Assembly: GCF_000340435.2 (NCBI RefSeq)
Contig: NZ_CP011883.2
Coordinates: 186,001 to 250,000, forward strand
DNA: 64,000 nucleotides
Reading direction: 5' to 3'
From: Mycobacterium haemophilum DSM 44634
GTDB lineage: Bacteria > Actinomycetota > Actinomycetes > Mycobacteriales > Mycobacteriaceae
Shown here one piece after another: positions 33,391 through 43,280 of this stretch. Below the pieces are notes generated by a model, which did not search any database, was not told the DNA's origin, and worked only from the letters and a program-made list of their open reading frames with translations. Each line of letters opens with the position of its first letter. The stretch's first letter is position 1. The position numbers and the translations under genes are program-made.

Positions 33391-34716
33391 ATGACATCAC
33401 CAGCAAAGATCAACCCATCACGAAAGCCGCCGTATAAATTAGCTGGGGCCGGCTTGTTGGTCGTGGCGGTAGTGATCTTCGGCTTGGTCTACGGGCAATT
33501 CCGCGGAGATTTCACCCCTAAGGCCAAGTTGACGATGCTGGCCGATCGGGCTGGGTTGGTGATGGATCCGGGCTCGAAGGTCACCTACAACGGGGCCGAG
33601 ATAGGCCGGGTCGCCAACATCTCGGAGACCGTGCGGGACGGCAAGCCGGCCGCCAAATTCACCTTGGATGTGTATCCGCGGTACCTCTCATTAATTCCCG
33701 CCAATGTGAACGCCGACATCAAGGCCACCACGGTCTTCGGCGGTAAGTACGTGTCCTTGACGACGCCGGAACATCCGTCGCCGAAAAGGCTCACACCGCA
33801 GACCGTGATCGACGCCAGATCGGTGACCACAGAGATCAACACGTTGTTCCAGACCATCACCTCGATCGCGGAGAAAGTGGACCCGATCAAGCTAAACCTG
33901 ACGCTGAGCGCGGCCGCGCAATCACTGGCCGGGCTGGGCGAGAGGTTCGGACAGTCAATCGTCAACGGCAACGCGGTTCTCGACGACGTCAACCCGCAGC
34001 TGCCGCAGGCCCGTCGCGACGTCCAACAGCTGGCGGCCCTGGGCGACACCTATGCCAACGCTGCGCCGGATTTGCTTGACTTCCTTAACAATTCGGTTGT
34101 CACGTCGCGCACGATCAACCAGCAGCAGAAGGACTTGGACCAAGCGTTATTGGCCGCGGCCGGGTTCGGCAACACCGGCGCGGATCTCTTCGGCCGCGGT
34201 GGGCCGTATCTGGTGCGGGGCGCCGCCGACCTGGTGCCGACGGCTCAGATGCTGGACACCTACAGTCCGGCGATCTTCTGCACCCTGCGCAACTATCACG
34301 ACATCGAGCCCAAGATCGCCTCGTTCCTCGGCGGCAACGGCTACTCGCTCAATGACCACATCGAGCCGCTATCGGGGCTGGGATTCATGCTGAACCCGAC
34401 ATCAGCGATATCCATCCTCGGGGGAGGAGTCCTCTCCCAAGGACTCCTCACGCCACTCGGGCTCGCCGGAGTGCTCAACGGAGCGCCGAATCCCTACATC
34501 TATCCGGAGAATCTGCCGCGGGTGAACGCTCGCGGTGGGCCGGGGGGTGCGCCGGGTTGCTGGCAGCACATCACCCGTGATCTGTGGCCCGCACCCGAGT
34601 TGGTCATGGACACCGGCAACAGCATTGCGCCGTACAACCACTTGGACACCGGTTCGCCCTACGCCATCGAGTACGTCTGGGGCCGTCAAGTAGGGGATAA
34701 CACAATCAACCCATGA
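33391..34716 (+). CDS. mce1A: Mce1A, MlaD-domain lipid transport protein
   Basis: A 441-residue protein with an N-terminal signal anchor (LAGAGLLVVAVVIFGLVY), an MCE/MlaD domain (KLTMLADRAGLVMDPGSKVT YNGAEIGRV and ADIKATTVFGGKYVSLT), a long helical needle segment, and a C-terminal tail with NPYIYPENLPRVNARGGPGG. Mce1A-F assemble into a hexameric tunnel that carries fatty and mycolic acids across the envelope. An RGD tripeptide (QFRGDFTP) occurs after the anchor where I recall RGE in M. tuberculosis. It is about 13 residues shorter than H37Rv Mce1A (454, from memory). It overlaps mce1B by 4 bases. The longer frame to 33178 overlaps yrbE1B and is rejected. Confidence 0.94.
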   Translation: MTSPAKINPSRKPPYKLAGAGLLVVAVVIFGLVYGQFRGDFTPKAKLTMLADRAGLVMDPGSKVTYNGAEIGRVANISETVRDGKPAAKFTLDVYPRYLSLIPANVNADIKATTVFGGKYVSLTTPEHPSPKRLTPQTVIDARSVTTEINTLFQTITSIAEKVDPIKLNLTLSAAAQSLAGLGERFGQSIVNGNAVLDDVNPQLPQARRDVQQLAALGDTYANAAPDLLDFLNNSVVTSRTINQQQKDLDQALLAAAGFGNTGADLFGRGGPYLVRGAADLVPTAQMLDTYSPAIFCTLRNYHDIEPKIASFLGGNGYSLNDHIEPLSGLGFMLNPTSAISILGGGVLSQGLLTPLGLAGVLNGAPNPYIYPENLPRVNARGGPGGAPGCWQHITRDLWPAPELVMDTGNSIAPYNHLDTGSPYAIEYVWGRQVGDNTINP

Positions 34717-35753
34717 AAATCACCGGTACTGTCGTGCGACTCAGCATCTTTTCGTTGGTGCTGCTGCTGTTCACTGTGATGATCATCGTGGTGTTCGGTC
34801 AGATGCGTTTCGACCGGACCAACGGGTACTCGGCCGAGTTCACCAACATCAGCGGTCTGCGGGCGGGCCAGTTTGTCCGCGCCTCGGGAGTGGAGATCGG
34901 CAAGGTCGACTCTGTTGCGCTGATCGACGGCGGCAAGCGGGTGCGGGTGAAATTCAACGTCGACCGCTCGGTGCCGCTGTATCAGTCGACGACAGCACAG
35001 ATCCGCTACCTCGACCTGATTGGCAACCGCTACCTGGAGCTCAAGCGTGGCGAGGGCCAAGGGTCGGAAAAGATAATGCCGCCGGGTGGATTCATCCCGT
35101 TGTCACGGACGTCGCCGGCGCTGGACCTCGACGCGCTGATTGGTGGTTTCAAACCGCTGTTTCGGGCGCTGGACCCCGACAAGGTCAACACCATCGCCTC
35201 GGCCATCGTCACCGTGTTCCAGGGTCAGGGCGGCACCATCAACGACATCCTCGACCAAACCGCCCAGCTGACCGCTGCTATTGGCGAGCGTGACCAGGCG
35301 ATCGGTGAGGTGGTTAAGAACTTGAACGTCGTTTTGGACACGACCGTTCGGCATCGCAAAGAATTCGACCAGACCGTCAACAACCTCGAGGTATTGATCA
35401 CCGGGCTCAAGGATCACGGTGACCAGTTGGCGGGTGGCTTTGCGCACATCAGCAACGCCGCGGGGACGGTGGCCGATCTGCTGGCCGAGGACCGCGCGCT
35501 GTTGCACAAGTCGATCAACTATCTGGACGGGATTCAGCAGCCGCTGATCGATCAGCGACAGCAGCTGGAGGACTACCTCCATAAATTGCCGACCGCGTTG
35601 AACCAGATCGGGCGCACGATCGGCTCCTACGGGGACTTCGTGAACTTCTACTCCTGCGACATCACGCTCAAGATCAACGGGTTGCAGCCTGGTGGGCCCG
35701 TCCGCACGGTCCGGCTTTTCCAGCAGCCGACGGGTCGGTGCACGCCGCAATGA
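34713..35753 (+). CDS. mce1B: Mce1B
   Basis: A 346-residue member of the Mce1 hexamer, of the same length as I recall for Rv0170. N-terminal membrane anchor LSIFSLVLLLFTVMIIVVFG is followed by the MCE domain (YSAEFTNISGLRAGQFVRAS GVEIGKV, STTAQIRYLDLIGNRYLEL) and coiled-coil-rich helices. The C-terminus SYGDFVNFYSCDITLKING ends in a short polar tail. ATGA overlaps join it to mce1A and mce1C. Confidence 0.94.
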   Translation: MKITGTVVRLSIFSLVLLLFTVMIIVVFGQMRFDRTNGYSAEFTNISGLRAGQFVRASGVEIGKVDSVALIDGGKRVRVKFNVDRSVPLYQSTTAQIRYLDLIGNRYLELKRGEGQGSEKIMPPGGFIPLSRTSPALDLDALIGGFKPLFRALDPDKVNTIASAIVTVFQGQGGTINDILDQTAQLTAAIGERDQAIGEVVKNLNVVLDTTVRHRKEFDQTVNNLEVLITGLKDHGDQLAGGFAHISNAAGTVADLLAEDRALLHKSINYLDGIQQPLIDQRQQLEDYLHKLPTALNQIGRTIGSYGDFVNFYSCDITLKINGLQPGGPVRTVRLFQQPTGRCTPQ

Positions 35754-37348
35754 GAACGCTGGAACCCCCCAATCGACTTCGCATCGGGCTGATGGGCATC
35801 CTGCTGGTGCTGCTCCTCATCGGTGTGGGCCAAAGCTTCACCAGTGTCCCGATTTTGTTCGCCCGGCCCAGCTACTACGGGCAATTCACCGACACCGGCG
35901 GACTCAACAAGGGCGACAAGGTGCGCATCGCCGGCATGGACGTCGGCAAGGTGGAGGCACTCAAGATCGACGGTGACCACGTCGTGATCAAGTTCTCCAT
36001 CGGCACCAACAGCATCGGCACCGAGAGCCGGCTGGGGATCCGCACCGACACCATCCTCGGCAAGAAGATCCTCGAGATCGAGGCACGCGGCAATCAGCCG
36101 CTGCGGCCCGGGGACAGTTTGCCGCTGGGCCAAAGCACCACCCCCTACCAGATCTATGATGCGTTCTTCGACGTCACCAAGGCCGCCTCGGGCTGGAACA
36201 TCGACACCGTCAAGCAGTCACTGAAGGTGTTGTCGGAAACCATTGATCAGACCTACCCGCACCTCAGCGCTGCACTCGATGGTGTGGCCAAGTTCTCCGA
36301 CACCATCGGCAAACGCGACGAGGAGATCAAACATCTGCTTGCGCAGGCCAACCAGGTGGCCAGTGTCCTCGGTGACCGCAGCGCGCAGGTGGATCGGCTG
36401 CTGGTCAACGCCAAGACCTTGATCGCGGCATTCAACGAACGCGGACGCGCCATCGATGCGTTGTTGGGTAACGTCGCTGCATTCTCGGCCCAGGTGCAAG
36501 GACTGATCAACGACAACCCGAACCTCAATCACGTGCTGGAACAGCTGCACCAGCTCAGCGACATCTTGGTCCAGCGCAAAGATGACCTGACTAATGATCT
36601 CATTCAGGTCGGTGCCTTCCTGCCATCGTTGAACGAGGCCATCGGGTCGGGACCTTTCTTCAAGGTCGTCCTGCACAACCTGGCGCCGTATCAGATTCTG
36701 CAGCCGTGGGTCGACGCCGCGTTTAAGAAGCGCGGCATCGACCCGGAGAACTTCTGGCGCAGCGCTGGGCTGCCGGAATTCAAGTTCCCCGATCCCAACG
36801 GCACCCGCTTCCCCAATGGCGCGCCGCCGCCTGCGCCGCCGGTGCTGGAGGGCACCCCGGAGCATCCGGGACCGGCCGTTCCACCGGGATCGCCGTGCTC
36901 CTACACCCCAGCGAATCCGGGCGGCAATATCACCATCGGGGAGGACGGCCTGCCGCGGCCGTGGAATCCGCTACCGTGCGCTGGTGCGACCACCGGCCCG
37001 TACGGTGGGCCCGCCTTCCCGGCGCCGATCGACGTCCAAACGTCGTCGCCGAACCCCGATGGTCTGCCGCCAACGCCGGGCATCCCGATCGCTGGGCGGC
37101 CGGGCGATCCAGCTCCGAACGTTCCGGGCACTCCGGTGCCGCTGCCGCCGAACGCACCGCCAGGTGCGCGCACCGAGCCGCTGGCACCCGCCGGCCCCGG
37201 AAATTTGGGGCCGGGTCCGTCGACGTTCGCGCCGGGGCTGCCGCCAGGGCCGCCGGCACCGCCCGGGCCTGGGGCCCAGCTGCCGGCACCGTTCATTAAC
37301 CCGGAGGGAACCGGAGGTAGCGGCGTCACGGGAGGTAGTCAGAATTGA
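35750..37348 (+). CDS. mce1C: Mce1C, with long proline-rich C-terminus
   Basis: A 532-residue Mce protein. Anchor: IGLMGILLVLLLIGVGQS; MCE domain: YGQFTDTGGLNKGDKVRIAG MDVGKV and TESRLGIRTDTILGKKILEI; then helices. From about residue 355 the chain is proline/glycine-rich and low complexity (repeated PPGPPAPPGP-like blocks), likely extended in the outer envelope; it is somewhat longer than H37Rv Mce1C (515, from memory). ATG 35750 overlaps the mce1B stop; a GTG at 35738 is an unlikely alternative. Confidence 0.93.
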   Translation: MRTLEPPNRLRIGLMGILLVLLLIGVGQSFTSVPILFARPSYYGQFTDTGGLNKGDKVRIAGMDVGKVEALKIDGDHVVIKFSIGTNSIGTESRLGIRTDTILGKKILEIEARGNQPLRPGDSLPLGQSTTPYQIYDAFFDVTKAASGWNIDTVKQSLKVLSETIDQTYPHLSAALDGVAKFSDTIGKRDEEIKHLLAQANQVASVLGDRSAQVDRLLVNAKTLIAAFNERGRAIDALLGNVAAFSAQVQGLINDNPNLNHVLEQLHQLSDILVQRKDDLTNDLIQVGAFLPSLNEAIGSGPFFKVVLHNLAPYQILQPWVDAAFKKRGIDPENFWRSAGLPEFKFPDPNGTRFPNGAPPPAPPVLEGTPEHPGPAVPPGSPCSYTPANPGGNITIGEDGLPRPWNPLPCAGATTGPYGGPAFPAPIDVQTSSPNPDGLPPTPGIPIAGRPGDPAPNVPGTPVPLPPNAPPGARTEPLAPAGPGNLGPGPSTFAPGLPPGPPAPPGPGAQLPAPFINPEGTGGSGVTGGSQN

Positions 37349-38916
37349 GCACCATCTTTGATATCCGCAACCTGAAGCTGCCGCGGCTGTCACGAGCGTC
37401 GGTGATTATCGGGTCGCTGGTGGTGGTACTGGCCCTCGTCGTCGGGTTCGTCGGCTGGAAGCTTTACCAGAAGCTGACGAACAACACCGTCGTTGCCTAC
37501 TTCCCTGCGGCGAACGCGCTCTACACCGGCGACAAGGTTCAGATTATGGGCTTGCGTGTCGGGTCGATCGACTCGATCGTGCCGGCCGGCGACAAGATGA
37601 AGGTGACCTTCCACTATCAGAACAAGTACAAGGTTCCCGCCAATGCGTCCGCGGTGATCCTTAACCCGACCTTGGTGGCGTCCCGCTCGATCCAGTTGGA
37701 GCCGCCGTATAAGGGCGGCCCCGTGTTGGGAGATAACGCGGTGATCCCGATCGAGCGCACCCAGGTGCCGGTGGAGTGGGACGAGCTGCGGGACAGCATC
37801 ACCAACATCATCTCCAAACTCGGCCCGACCAAAGAGCAGCCGAAAGGTCCGTTCGGTGACGTCATCGAATCGTTTGCCGACGGGCTGGCCGGCAAGGGCA
37901 AGCAGATCAACACCACGCTGGACAGCCTTTCGCGGGCGTTGACCGCATTGAACGACGGTCGTGGCGACTTTTTCGCGGTGCTACACAGCCTGGCGCTGTT
38001 CGTCAACGCACTGCACACCGACGATCAGCAGTTTGTCGCTTTGAACCAAAACCTGGCCGACTTCACCACCCGACTTGCGCACTCCGATACCGACCTGTCC
38101 AGTGCGTTACAGCAGTTTGACAGTTTGCTTTCCACGGTTCGCCCGTTCCTCGTCAAGAACCGCGAGGTGCTGGCCACCGACGTCAAAAACCTGGAGACCG
38201 TGACCACCACGGTGGTTCAGCCGGAGCCGTTGAACGGGTTGGAAACCTTCCTGCACGTCGCCCCGACGGCCGCGTCGAATGTCAACCAGATTTATCACCC
38301 GGCGCACGGTTCCGTCGTCGGTGTTCCGGCGATCACCAACTTCGCGAACCCAATGCAGTTCATTTGCAGCGCAATCCAGGCTGGCAGCCGATTGGGGTAT
38401 CAGGAGTCCGCCGAACTTTGTGCGCAATATCTTGCGCCCGTCCTGGATGCGATCAAGTTCAACTACTTCCCGTTCGGTTTGAACCTGTTCAGCACGGCGG
38501 AGGTGCTTCCCAAGGAGGTCGCCTACTCCGAGCCGCGGCTGCAGCCGCCGAATGGATACAAGGACACCACCGTCCCGGGGATCTGGGTGCCGGACACGCC
38601 GTTGTCGCACCGCAACACCCAACCCGGGTGGATCGTCGCCCCGGGAATGCAAGGGCAGCAGGTCGGGCCGATCACAGCGGGCCTGATGACCCCCGATTCG
38701 CTGGCTGAACTCATGGGCGGCCCGAATATCGCGCCTATTCAATCCAACCTGCAGACGCCGCCGGGACCGCCGAACGCGTACGACGAGTACCCAGTGCTGC
38801 CACCCATCGGCTTGCAGGCGCCGGTGCCGATACCGCCGCCACCGCCAGGACCGGATGTGGTGCCCGGTCCGGTTGCCCCGACGCCGGCGGCCGCTGCCGT
38901 AGGAGCGGGCCAGTGA
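37345..38916 (+). CDS. mce1D: Mce1D
   Basis: A 523-residue Mce protein starting at TTG 37345, whose TTGA overlaps the mce1C stop; GGAGG lies 7 bases upstream. Anchor VIIGSLVVVLALVVGFVGWK; MCE domain with AYFPAANALYTGDKVQIMGL RVGSI and NASAVILNPTLVASRSIQLE; helical middle; C-terminal domain with GLMTPDSLAELMGGP and a proline-rich tail. Component of the Mce1 tunnel. Confidence 0.93.
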   Translation: MSTIFDIRNLKLPRLSRASVIIGSLVVVLALVVGFVGWKLYQKLTNNTVVAYFPAANALYTGDKVQIMGLRVGSIDSIVPAGDKMKVTFHYQNKYKVPANASAVILNPTLVASRSIQLEPPYKGGPVLGDNAVIPIERTQVPVEWDELRDSITNIISKLGPTKEQPKGPFGDVIESFADGLAGKGKQINTTLDSLSRALTALNDGRGDFFAVLHSLALFVNALHTDDQQFVALNQNLADFTTRLAHSDTDLSSALQQFDSLLSTVRPFLVKNREVLATDVKNLETVTTTVVQPEPLNGLETFLHVAPTAASNVNQIYHPAHGSVVGVPAITNFANPMQFICSAIQAGSRLGYQESAELCAQYLAPVLDAIKFNYFPFGLNLFSTAEVLPKEVAYSEPRLQPPNGYKDTTVPGIWVPDTPLSHRNTQPGWIVAPGMQGQQVGPITAGLMTPDSLAELMGGPNIAPIQSNLQTPPGPPNAYDEYPVLPPIGLQAPVPIPPPPPGPDVVPGPVAPTPAAAAVGAGQ

Positions 38917-40091
38917 GGCGCGCGATGAGCGCGGTGCGCGCTGGCAGGCTCCGTTACCGCGCCTGGCAGGGGCTGGTGCTGCTGGTGGTCGCGCTGTTGG
39001 GAAGCTCGTGTGGCTGGCGTGGAATTTCTAACGTCTCGATTCCGGGTGGTCCGGGCAGCGGCGAGGGGTCCTACACCATCTATGTGCAGGTACCGGACAC
39101 GCTGGCGATCAACGGCAACAGCAAGGTGATGGTTGCCGACGTCACAGTCGGCTCGATACGCGCCATCAACTTGAAGAACTGGGTGGCCACCCTGACGCTG
39201 GGTTTAAACAAGGGCGTCAAGCTACCGAAGAACGCTACCGCCAAGATCGGCCAGACCAGCCTGTTGGGCTCCCAGCATGTGGAGCTGGCCGCACCGGCGA
39301 ACCCGTCGCCGGAACTGCTCAAGAATGGTGACACCATCCCGCTGCAGAATTCGTCGGCGTTCCCCACCACCGAGCAAACATTGGCCAGTCTCTCCCTGGT
39401 CTTGCGCGGCGGTGGCATCCCGAATCTGGAAACACTGACCAACGAGGTCTTCAACATCTTCCACGGGCGAGCCGACCAGATCCATGTCTTCCTAACAAAG
39501 CTGGATACCTTTGTTAGCCAGCTCAACGAGCAACGCGATGACATCACCCACGCCATCGACTCGACCAACCGGCTGCTGACCTATGTGGGTGGCCGCTCGG
39601 ACGTCCTCGATCGAGTGCTGACCGACATCCCGCCGCTGATCAAGCATTTCGCCGACACCAAAAACTTGCTCATCAACGCCACCGATTCGGTTGGACAGCT
39701 CAGCCAGGCCGCTGATCAGTATTTGTCGGAGGCGCGTGGCCCCCTGCACACCGACCTGCAAGCGCTGGGATGCCCGCTGCGGGAACTCGGCCGTGCCTCA
39801 CCGTATTTGATCGGCGCGCTGAAGTTGATCCTGACCCAGCCGTACGACGTCGACACCGTTCCGAAGATGATGCGGGGCGACTACCAGAATGTGTCGCTGA
39901 CGCTGGACGTCACTTACAGCGCCATGGACAACGCGGTGCTTACCGGTACCGGGTTGTCCGGGGCGCTGCGCGCCCTCGAGCAGTCATTTGGTCGCGATCC
40001 TGAGACGATGATCCCCGACGTCCGCTACACACCGAACCCCAATGACGCACCTGGTGGACCGTTGGTGGAAAGGGCTGATAGGCGATGCTGA
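38913..40091 (+). CDS. lprK: Mce1E lipoprotein LprK
   Basis: A 392-residue lipoprotein of the Mce1 complex. The signal ends in a lipobox LLGSSC with Cys33 as the lipidated residue, then GWRGISNVSIPGGPGSGEGS. The MCE domain follows (YTIYVQVPDTLAINGNSKVM VADVTVGSI, KNATAKIGQTSLLGSQHVEL). Lipidation distinguishes Mce E subunits from the other five. GTG 38913 overlaps mce1D by 4 bases; ATG 38925 is a possible alternative. It overlaps mce1F by 7 bases. Confidence 0.93.
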   Translation: MRRAMSAVRAGRLRYRAWQGLVLLVVALLGSSCGWRGISNVSIPGGPGSGEGSYTIYVQVPDTLAINGNSKVMVADVTVGSIRAINLKNWVATLTLGLNKGVKLPKNATAKIGQTSLLGSQHVELAAPANPSPELLKNGDTIPLQNSSAFPTTEQTLASLSLVLRGGGIPNLETLTNEVFNIFHGRADQIHVFLTKLDTFVSQLNEQRDDITHAIDSTNRLLTYVGGRSDVLDRVLTDIPPLIKHFADTKNLLINATDSVGQLSQAADQYLSEARGPLHTDLQALGCPLRELGRASPYLIGALKLILTQPYDVDTVPKMMRGDYQNVSLTLDVTYSAMDNAVLTGTGLSGALRALEQSFGRDPETMIPDVRYTPNPNDAPGGPLVERADRRC

Positions 40092-41635
40092 CTTCGTTCA
40101 TCAGACGCCAGCTGGTCCTGTTCGGCATCCTGACCGCCATTTCGCTGACTGTTCTGGGCGTGTACTACCTGCAGATTCCCAGCCTGGTGGGTATCGGTCG
40201 GTATTCGCTGAAGGCGGAGCTGCCCGCAACGGGCGGGCTGTATCCGACGGCCAACGTGACCTACCGCGGCATCACTATCGGCAAGGTCACCGATGTCGAG
40301 CCGACCGCAACGGGCGCCGAGGCAACGATGAGTATCGACAGTCGCTACAAGATCCCGATCGATGCGTCGGCGAATGTGCACTCGGTGTCGGCGGTTGGTG
40401 AGCAGTACCTGGACCTGGTGTCGACCGGGAACCCCGGCAAGTACTTGGCACCCGGACAAACCATCACCAAGGGCAAGGTGCCCAGTGAGATCGGGCCGGC
40501 ACTGGACTCCGCTAACCGAGGGCTTGCCGCGTTGCCCAAGGAAAAGATCGGCTCGCTGCTCGACGAGACAGCACAAGCAGTCGGCGGGTTGGGTCCGGCC
40601 CTGCAACGGTTGGTCGATTCCACTCAGGCGATTGTCGGCGATTTCAAGACCAACATCACCGACGTCAACGACATCATCCAAAACTCTGGACCGATCCTGG
40701 ACAGCCAAGTCAAATCCGGCAGTGCGATTGAGCGCTGGGCACACAACCTGAACGTCCTGGCGGCGCAGAGCGCACAACAAGATCAGCACCTGAAAAGCAT
40801 TCTGTCCCAAGCGGCGCCAACCGCCGATGAGGTCACCGCGGTATTCAGCGACGTGCGGGATTCACTGCCGCAGACGCTGGCGAACCTCGAGATCGTGATC
40901 GACATGCTCAAGCGCTACCACAACGGTGTGGAGCAGCTGCTGGTGTTCCTGCCGCAGGGTGCTTCGATTGCGCAGACGGTGGCGGCGCCGTTCCCGAATA
41001 TGGCCGCGCTTGACCTGGCGTTGTCGATCAACCAGCCGCCGCCTTGTCTGACCGGCTTCATTCCGGCAGCGGAATGGCGGTCGCCGGCGGACACCAGCCT
41101 GCAGCCGTTGCCGGTCGGTACGTACTGCAAGATCCCGATGGACACGCCGGCCAACAATGTGCGCGGATCGCGAAACATCCCGTGCGTCGATGTCCCGGGC
41201 AAGCGGGCGGCCTCGCCACGGGAATGCCGCGACCCCAAACCGTACGTTCCGCTGGGGACCAACCCCTGGTTCGGCGACCCGAACCAGCTCCTGACCTGCC
41301 CGGGGCCCGGGGCGCGCTGCGATCAGCCGGTCAAGCCAGGCTTGGTGATCCCAGCGCCGACGGTTGACAACGGCGTGAACCCGGCGCCCGCGGACCGGCT
41401 GTCGGGGACACCCCCGCCGATCAGCGACCCCTTGTCGCGGCCACGATCCGGTAGCGTGCAGTGCAACGGACAACAGCCCAACCCGTGTGTCTACACTCCG
41501 AGCGGGCCTCCCTCGGCCGTATACAGTCCCCAAAGCGGTGAACTGGTAGGGCCCGACGGAGTGAAATACGCTGTCGAAAACTCGACCAAAACAGGAGACG
41601 ACGGATGGAAGGAGATGCTGGCACCAGCCGGCTGA
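40085..41635 (+). CDS. mce1F: Mce1F
   Basis: A 516-residue Mce protein. Anchor: QLVLFGILTAISLTVLGVYY; MCE domain: LPATGGLYPTANVTYRGITI GKV and DASANVHSVSAVGEQYLDL; long helical region; then a cysteine-containing C-terminal domain (NQPPPCLTGFIPAAEWRSP, TYCKIPMDTPANNVRGSRN IPC). Closing member of the Mce1 hexamer. The last 31 bases overlap the start of the next gene. Confidence 0.94.
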   Translation: MLTSFIRRQLVLFGILTAISLTVLGVYYLQIPSLVGIGRYSLKAELPATGGLYPTANVTYRGITIGKVTDVEPTATGAEATMSIDSRYKIPIDASANVHSVSAVGEQYLDLVSTGNPGKYLAPGQTITKGKVPSEIGPALDSANRGLAALPKEKIGSLLDETAQAVGGLGPALQRLVDSTQAIVGDFKTNITDVNDIIQNSGPILDSQVKSGSAIERWAHNLNVLAAQSAQQDQHLKSILSQAAPTADEVTAVFSDVRDSLPQTLANLEIVIDMLKRYHNGVEQLLVFLPQGASIAQTVAAPFPNMAALDLALSINQPPPCLTGFIPAAEWRSPADTSLQPLPVGTYCKIPMDTPANNVRGSRNIPCVDVPGKRAASPRECRDPKPYVPLGTNPWFGDPNQLLTCPGPGARCDQPVKPGLVIPAPTVDNGVNPAPADRLSGTPPPISDPLSRPRSGSVQCNGQQPNPCVYTPSGPPSAVYSPQSGELVGPDGVKYAVENSTKTGDDGWKEMLAPAG

Positions 41636-42306
41636 ACCCCCCACCGATGTCGATGCTTCGTCGTCTGCGAATGCTCTCCCGGAGATCAGAGCGGAAAGTT
41701 CGACAGGACGCCGAGGTCGTGGCCGACCAGGTCAGCCCCGAGCCGACCATCGAGGAGTCGGCAGAATCAGAAGTCGCAGCCGACGTTTCGAGTGTCACGC
41801 CCAGCCGGTCGCGTCTGGGTCGCGGGTGGCTTGCTGGTATCGCTGCGGCGCTTCTCCTGGCGGCCGGCGGCGTAGCGGCCGGTGGCTACTGCGCGCTGCG
41901 TTACCATCAGGACAGCCAAACGATGGCACGCAACGACACCGCGGCGCTGAAAGCGGCGATGGATTGTGTCGCGGCGACACAGGCGCCAGACACCAACGCG
42001 ATGGCGGCCAGTGAACAGAAGATCATCGACTGCGGTACCGATGCTTTCCGCGCGCAAGCCCTGCTGTACACGAGCATGCTCGTTCAGGCGTATCAGGCTG
42101 CGAACGTACACATTCAGGTGTCCGATGTACGGGCAGCGGTCGAGCGCAATAACAACGACGGTTCAGTCGATGTGCTCGTCGCGCTCCGCGTCAAGTTGTC
42201 TAGCGATCAGGCGCAAAACCAAGAAACCGGCTACCGGCTGCGGGTGAAAATGGCGCTCGCTGAGGGCCAGTACAAGATATCCAAGCTCGACCAGGTGACG
42301 AAGTGA
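41605..42306 (+). CDS. Mce-associated membrane protein Mam1A (Rv0175-like)
   Basis: A 233-residue protein: a charged cytosolic N-terminus of about 75 residues, one transmembrane helix (GWLAGIAAALLLAAGGVAAG GY), and an extracellular NTF2-like domain with DTAALKAAMDCVAATQAPDT and a VRAAVERNNNDGSVDVLVAL strand region. Two Cys may pair. Mam proteins stabilise and work with Mce importers. ATG 41605 lies in mce1F (31-base overlap), consistent with coupling; a start at 41647 is possible. Confidence 0.88.
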   Translation: MEGDAGTSRLNPPPMSMLRRLRMLSRRSERKVRQDAEVVADQVSPEPTIEESAESEVAADVSSVTPSRSRLGRGWLAGIAAALLLAAGGVAAGGYCALRYHQDSQTMARNDTAALKAAMDCVAATQAPDTNAMAASEQKIIDCGTDAFRAQALLYTSMLVQAYQAANVHIQVSDVRAAVERNNNDGSVDVLVALRVKLSSDQAQNQETGYRLRVKMALAEGQYKISKLDQVTK

Positions 42307-43280
42307 CGGTGGTGGTCGAGGAGAGTCAGACCGCCGCGGTCATCGGCGAGCCGTCGTCGCATCGCGTGGCGCCATGGCACCTTCGGGTGACCGCGTTCGC
42401 TGTTGATGTGCTGCCGGGTCTGGCTGTGGTGACGACGATGGCGTTGGTCGTTCTCACTGTCCCGCTGCGCAGCGCGTGGTGGTGGTTGGGCATGGCGGTT
42501 GGCGGCGTCGTCATCCTGCTGATGTTGGTCAACCGGTTGCTGCTGCCGACAGTCACCGGTTGGAGCTTGGGACGTGCCCTGTGTGGCATCGCGGTGGTAA
42601 TGCGCGATGGGACAGCCATCGGGCCGTGGCGGCTGTTGCTGCGGGATCTGACCCACCTGCTCGACACGGCAGCGGTTTTCGTGGGCTGGTTATGGCCCCT
42701 GTGGGATTCACGACGCCGCACCTTCGCTGACATGCTGTTGCGCACCGAAGTGCGCTGCATCCAACCAGGCGAGCGGCAGCGCACCACACGGCGGTGGGCG
42801 TCGATGGCACTGCTGATCGCGGCGGGGGTGTGCCTGTGTGGTGTCGCCGTGAGCTATGCGGTGGTGTACTCGCATGATCGGGCGGTCGACCAAACTCGGG
42901 CACAGATCGCGATTCAGGGACCGAAGATGGTCGCGCAGATGCTGACCTACGACCCAAAATCGCTGCGCGACGATTTCGCGCACGCCCAATCGCTGGCTAG
43001 CGACAAGTATCGGCGCCAGCTGGCCGCGCAGCAGGATGTCGTGGAAAAGGGGCACCCGGTCATCAACGAGTATTGGCCGACGGCGGGCTCGATACAGTCG
43101 GTCACGCCGGACCGAGCGACGATGCTGTTGTTTATGCAGGGCCGGCGCGGCGCGGCGCCCGACGAACGCTACATCAGCGCAACCGTTCGGGTCAGTTTCG
43201 CTAAAGACGAGCACAGCCATTGGTTCGTTGACGACCTCACCGTGTTGACCAAACCGAGACCACCTGGGAACGGAAAATGA
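42303..43280 (+). CDS. RDD-domain Mce-associated membrane protein Mam1B (Rv0176-like)
   Basis: A 325-residue protein. Residues 20-160 form an RDD domain (RVTAFAVDVLPGLAVVTTMA, WSLGRALCGIAVVMRDGTAI GPWRLLLRDL) with several helices; a further helix (SMALLIAAGVCLCGVAVSYA) leads to an NTF2-like external domain with DPKSLRDDFAHAQSLASDKY. The fusion of RDD and Mam domains is known for this gene. GTG 42303 overlaps the previous stop (GTGA). Confidence 0.88.
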   Translation: MTVVVEESQTAAVIGEPSSHRVAPWHLRVTAFAVDVLPGLAVVTTMALVVLTVPLRSAWWWLGMAVGGVVILLMLVNRLLLPTVTGWSLGRALCGIAVVMRDGTAIGPWRLLLRDLTHLLDTAAVFVGWLWPLWDSRRRTFADMLLRTEVRCIQPGERQRTTRRWASMALLIAAGVCLCGVAVSYAVVYSHDRAVDQTRAQIAIQGPKMVAQMLTYDPKSLRDDFAHAQSLASDKYRRQLAAQQDVVEKGHPVINEYWPTAGSIQSVTPDRATMLLFMQGRRGAAPDERYISATVRVSFAKDEHSHWFVDDLTVLTKPRPPGNGK

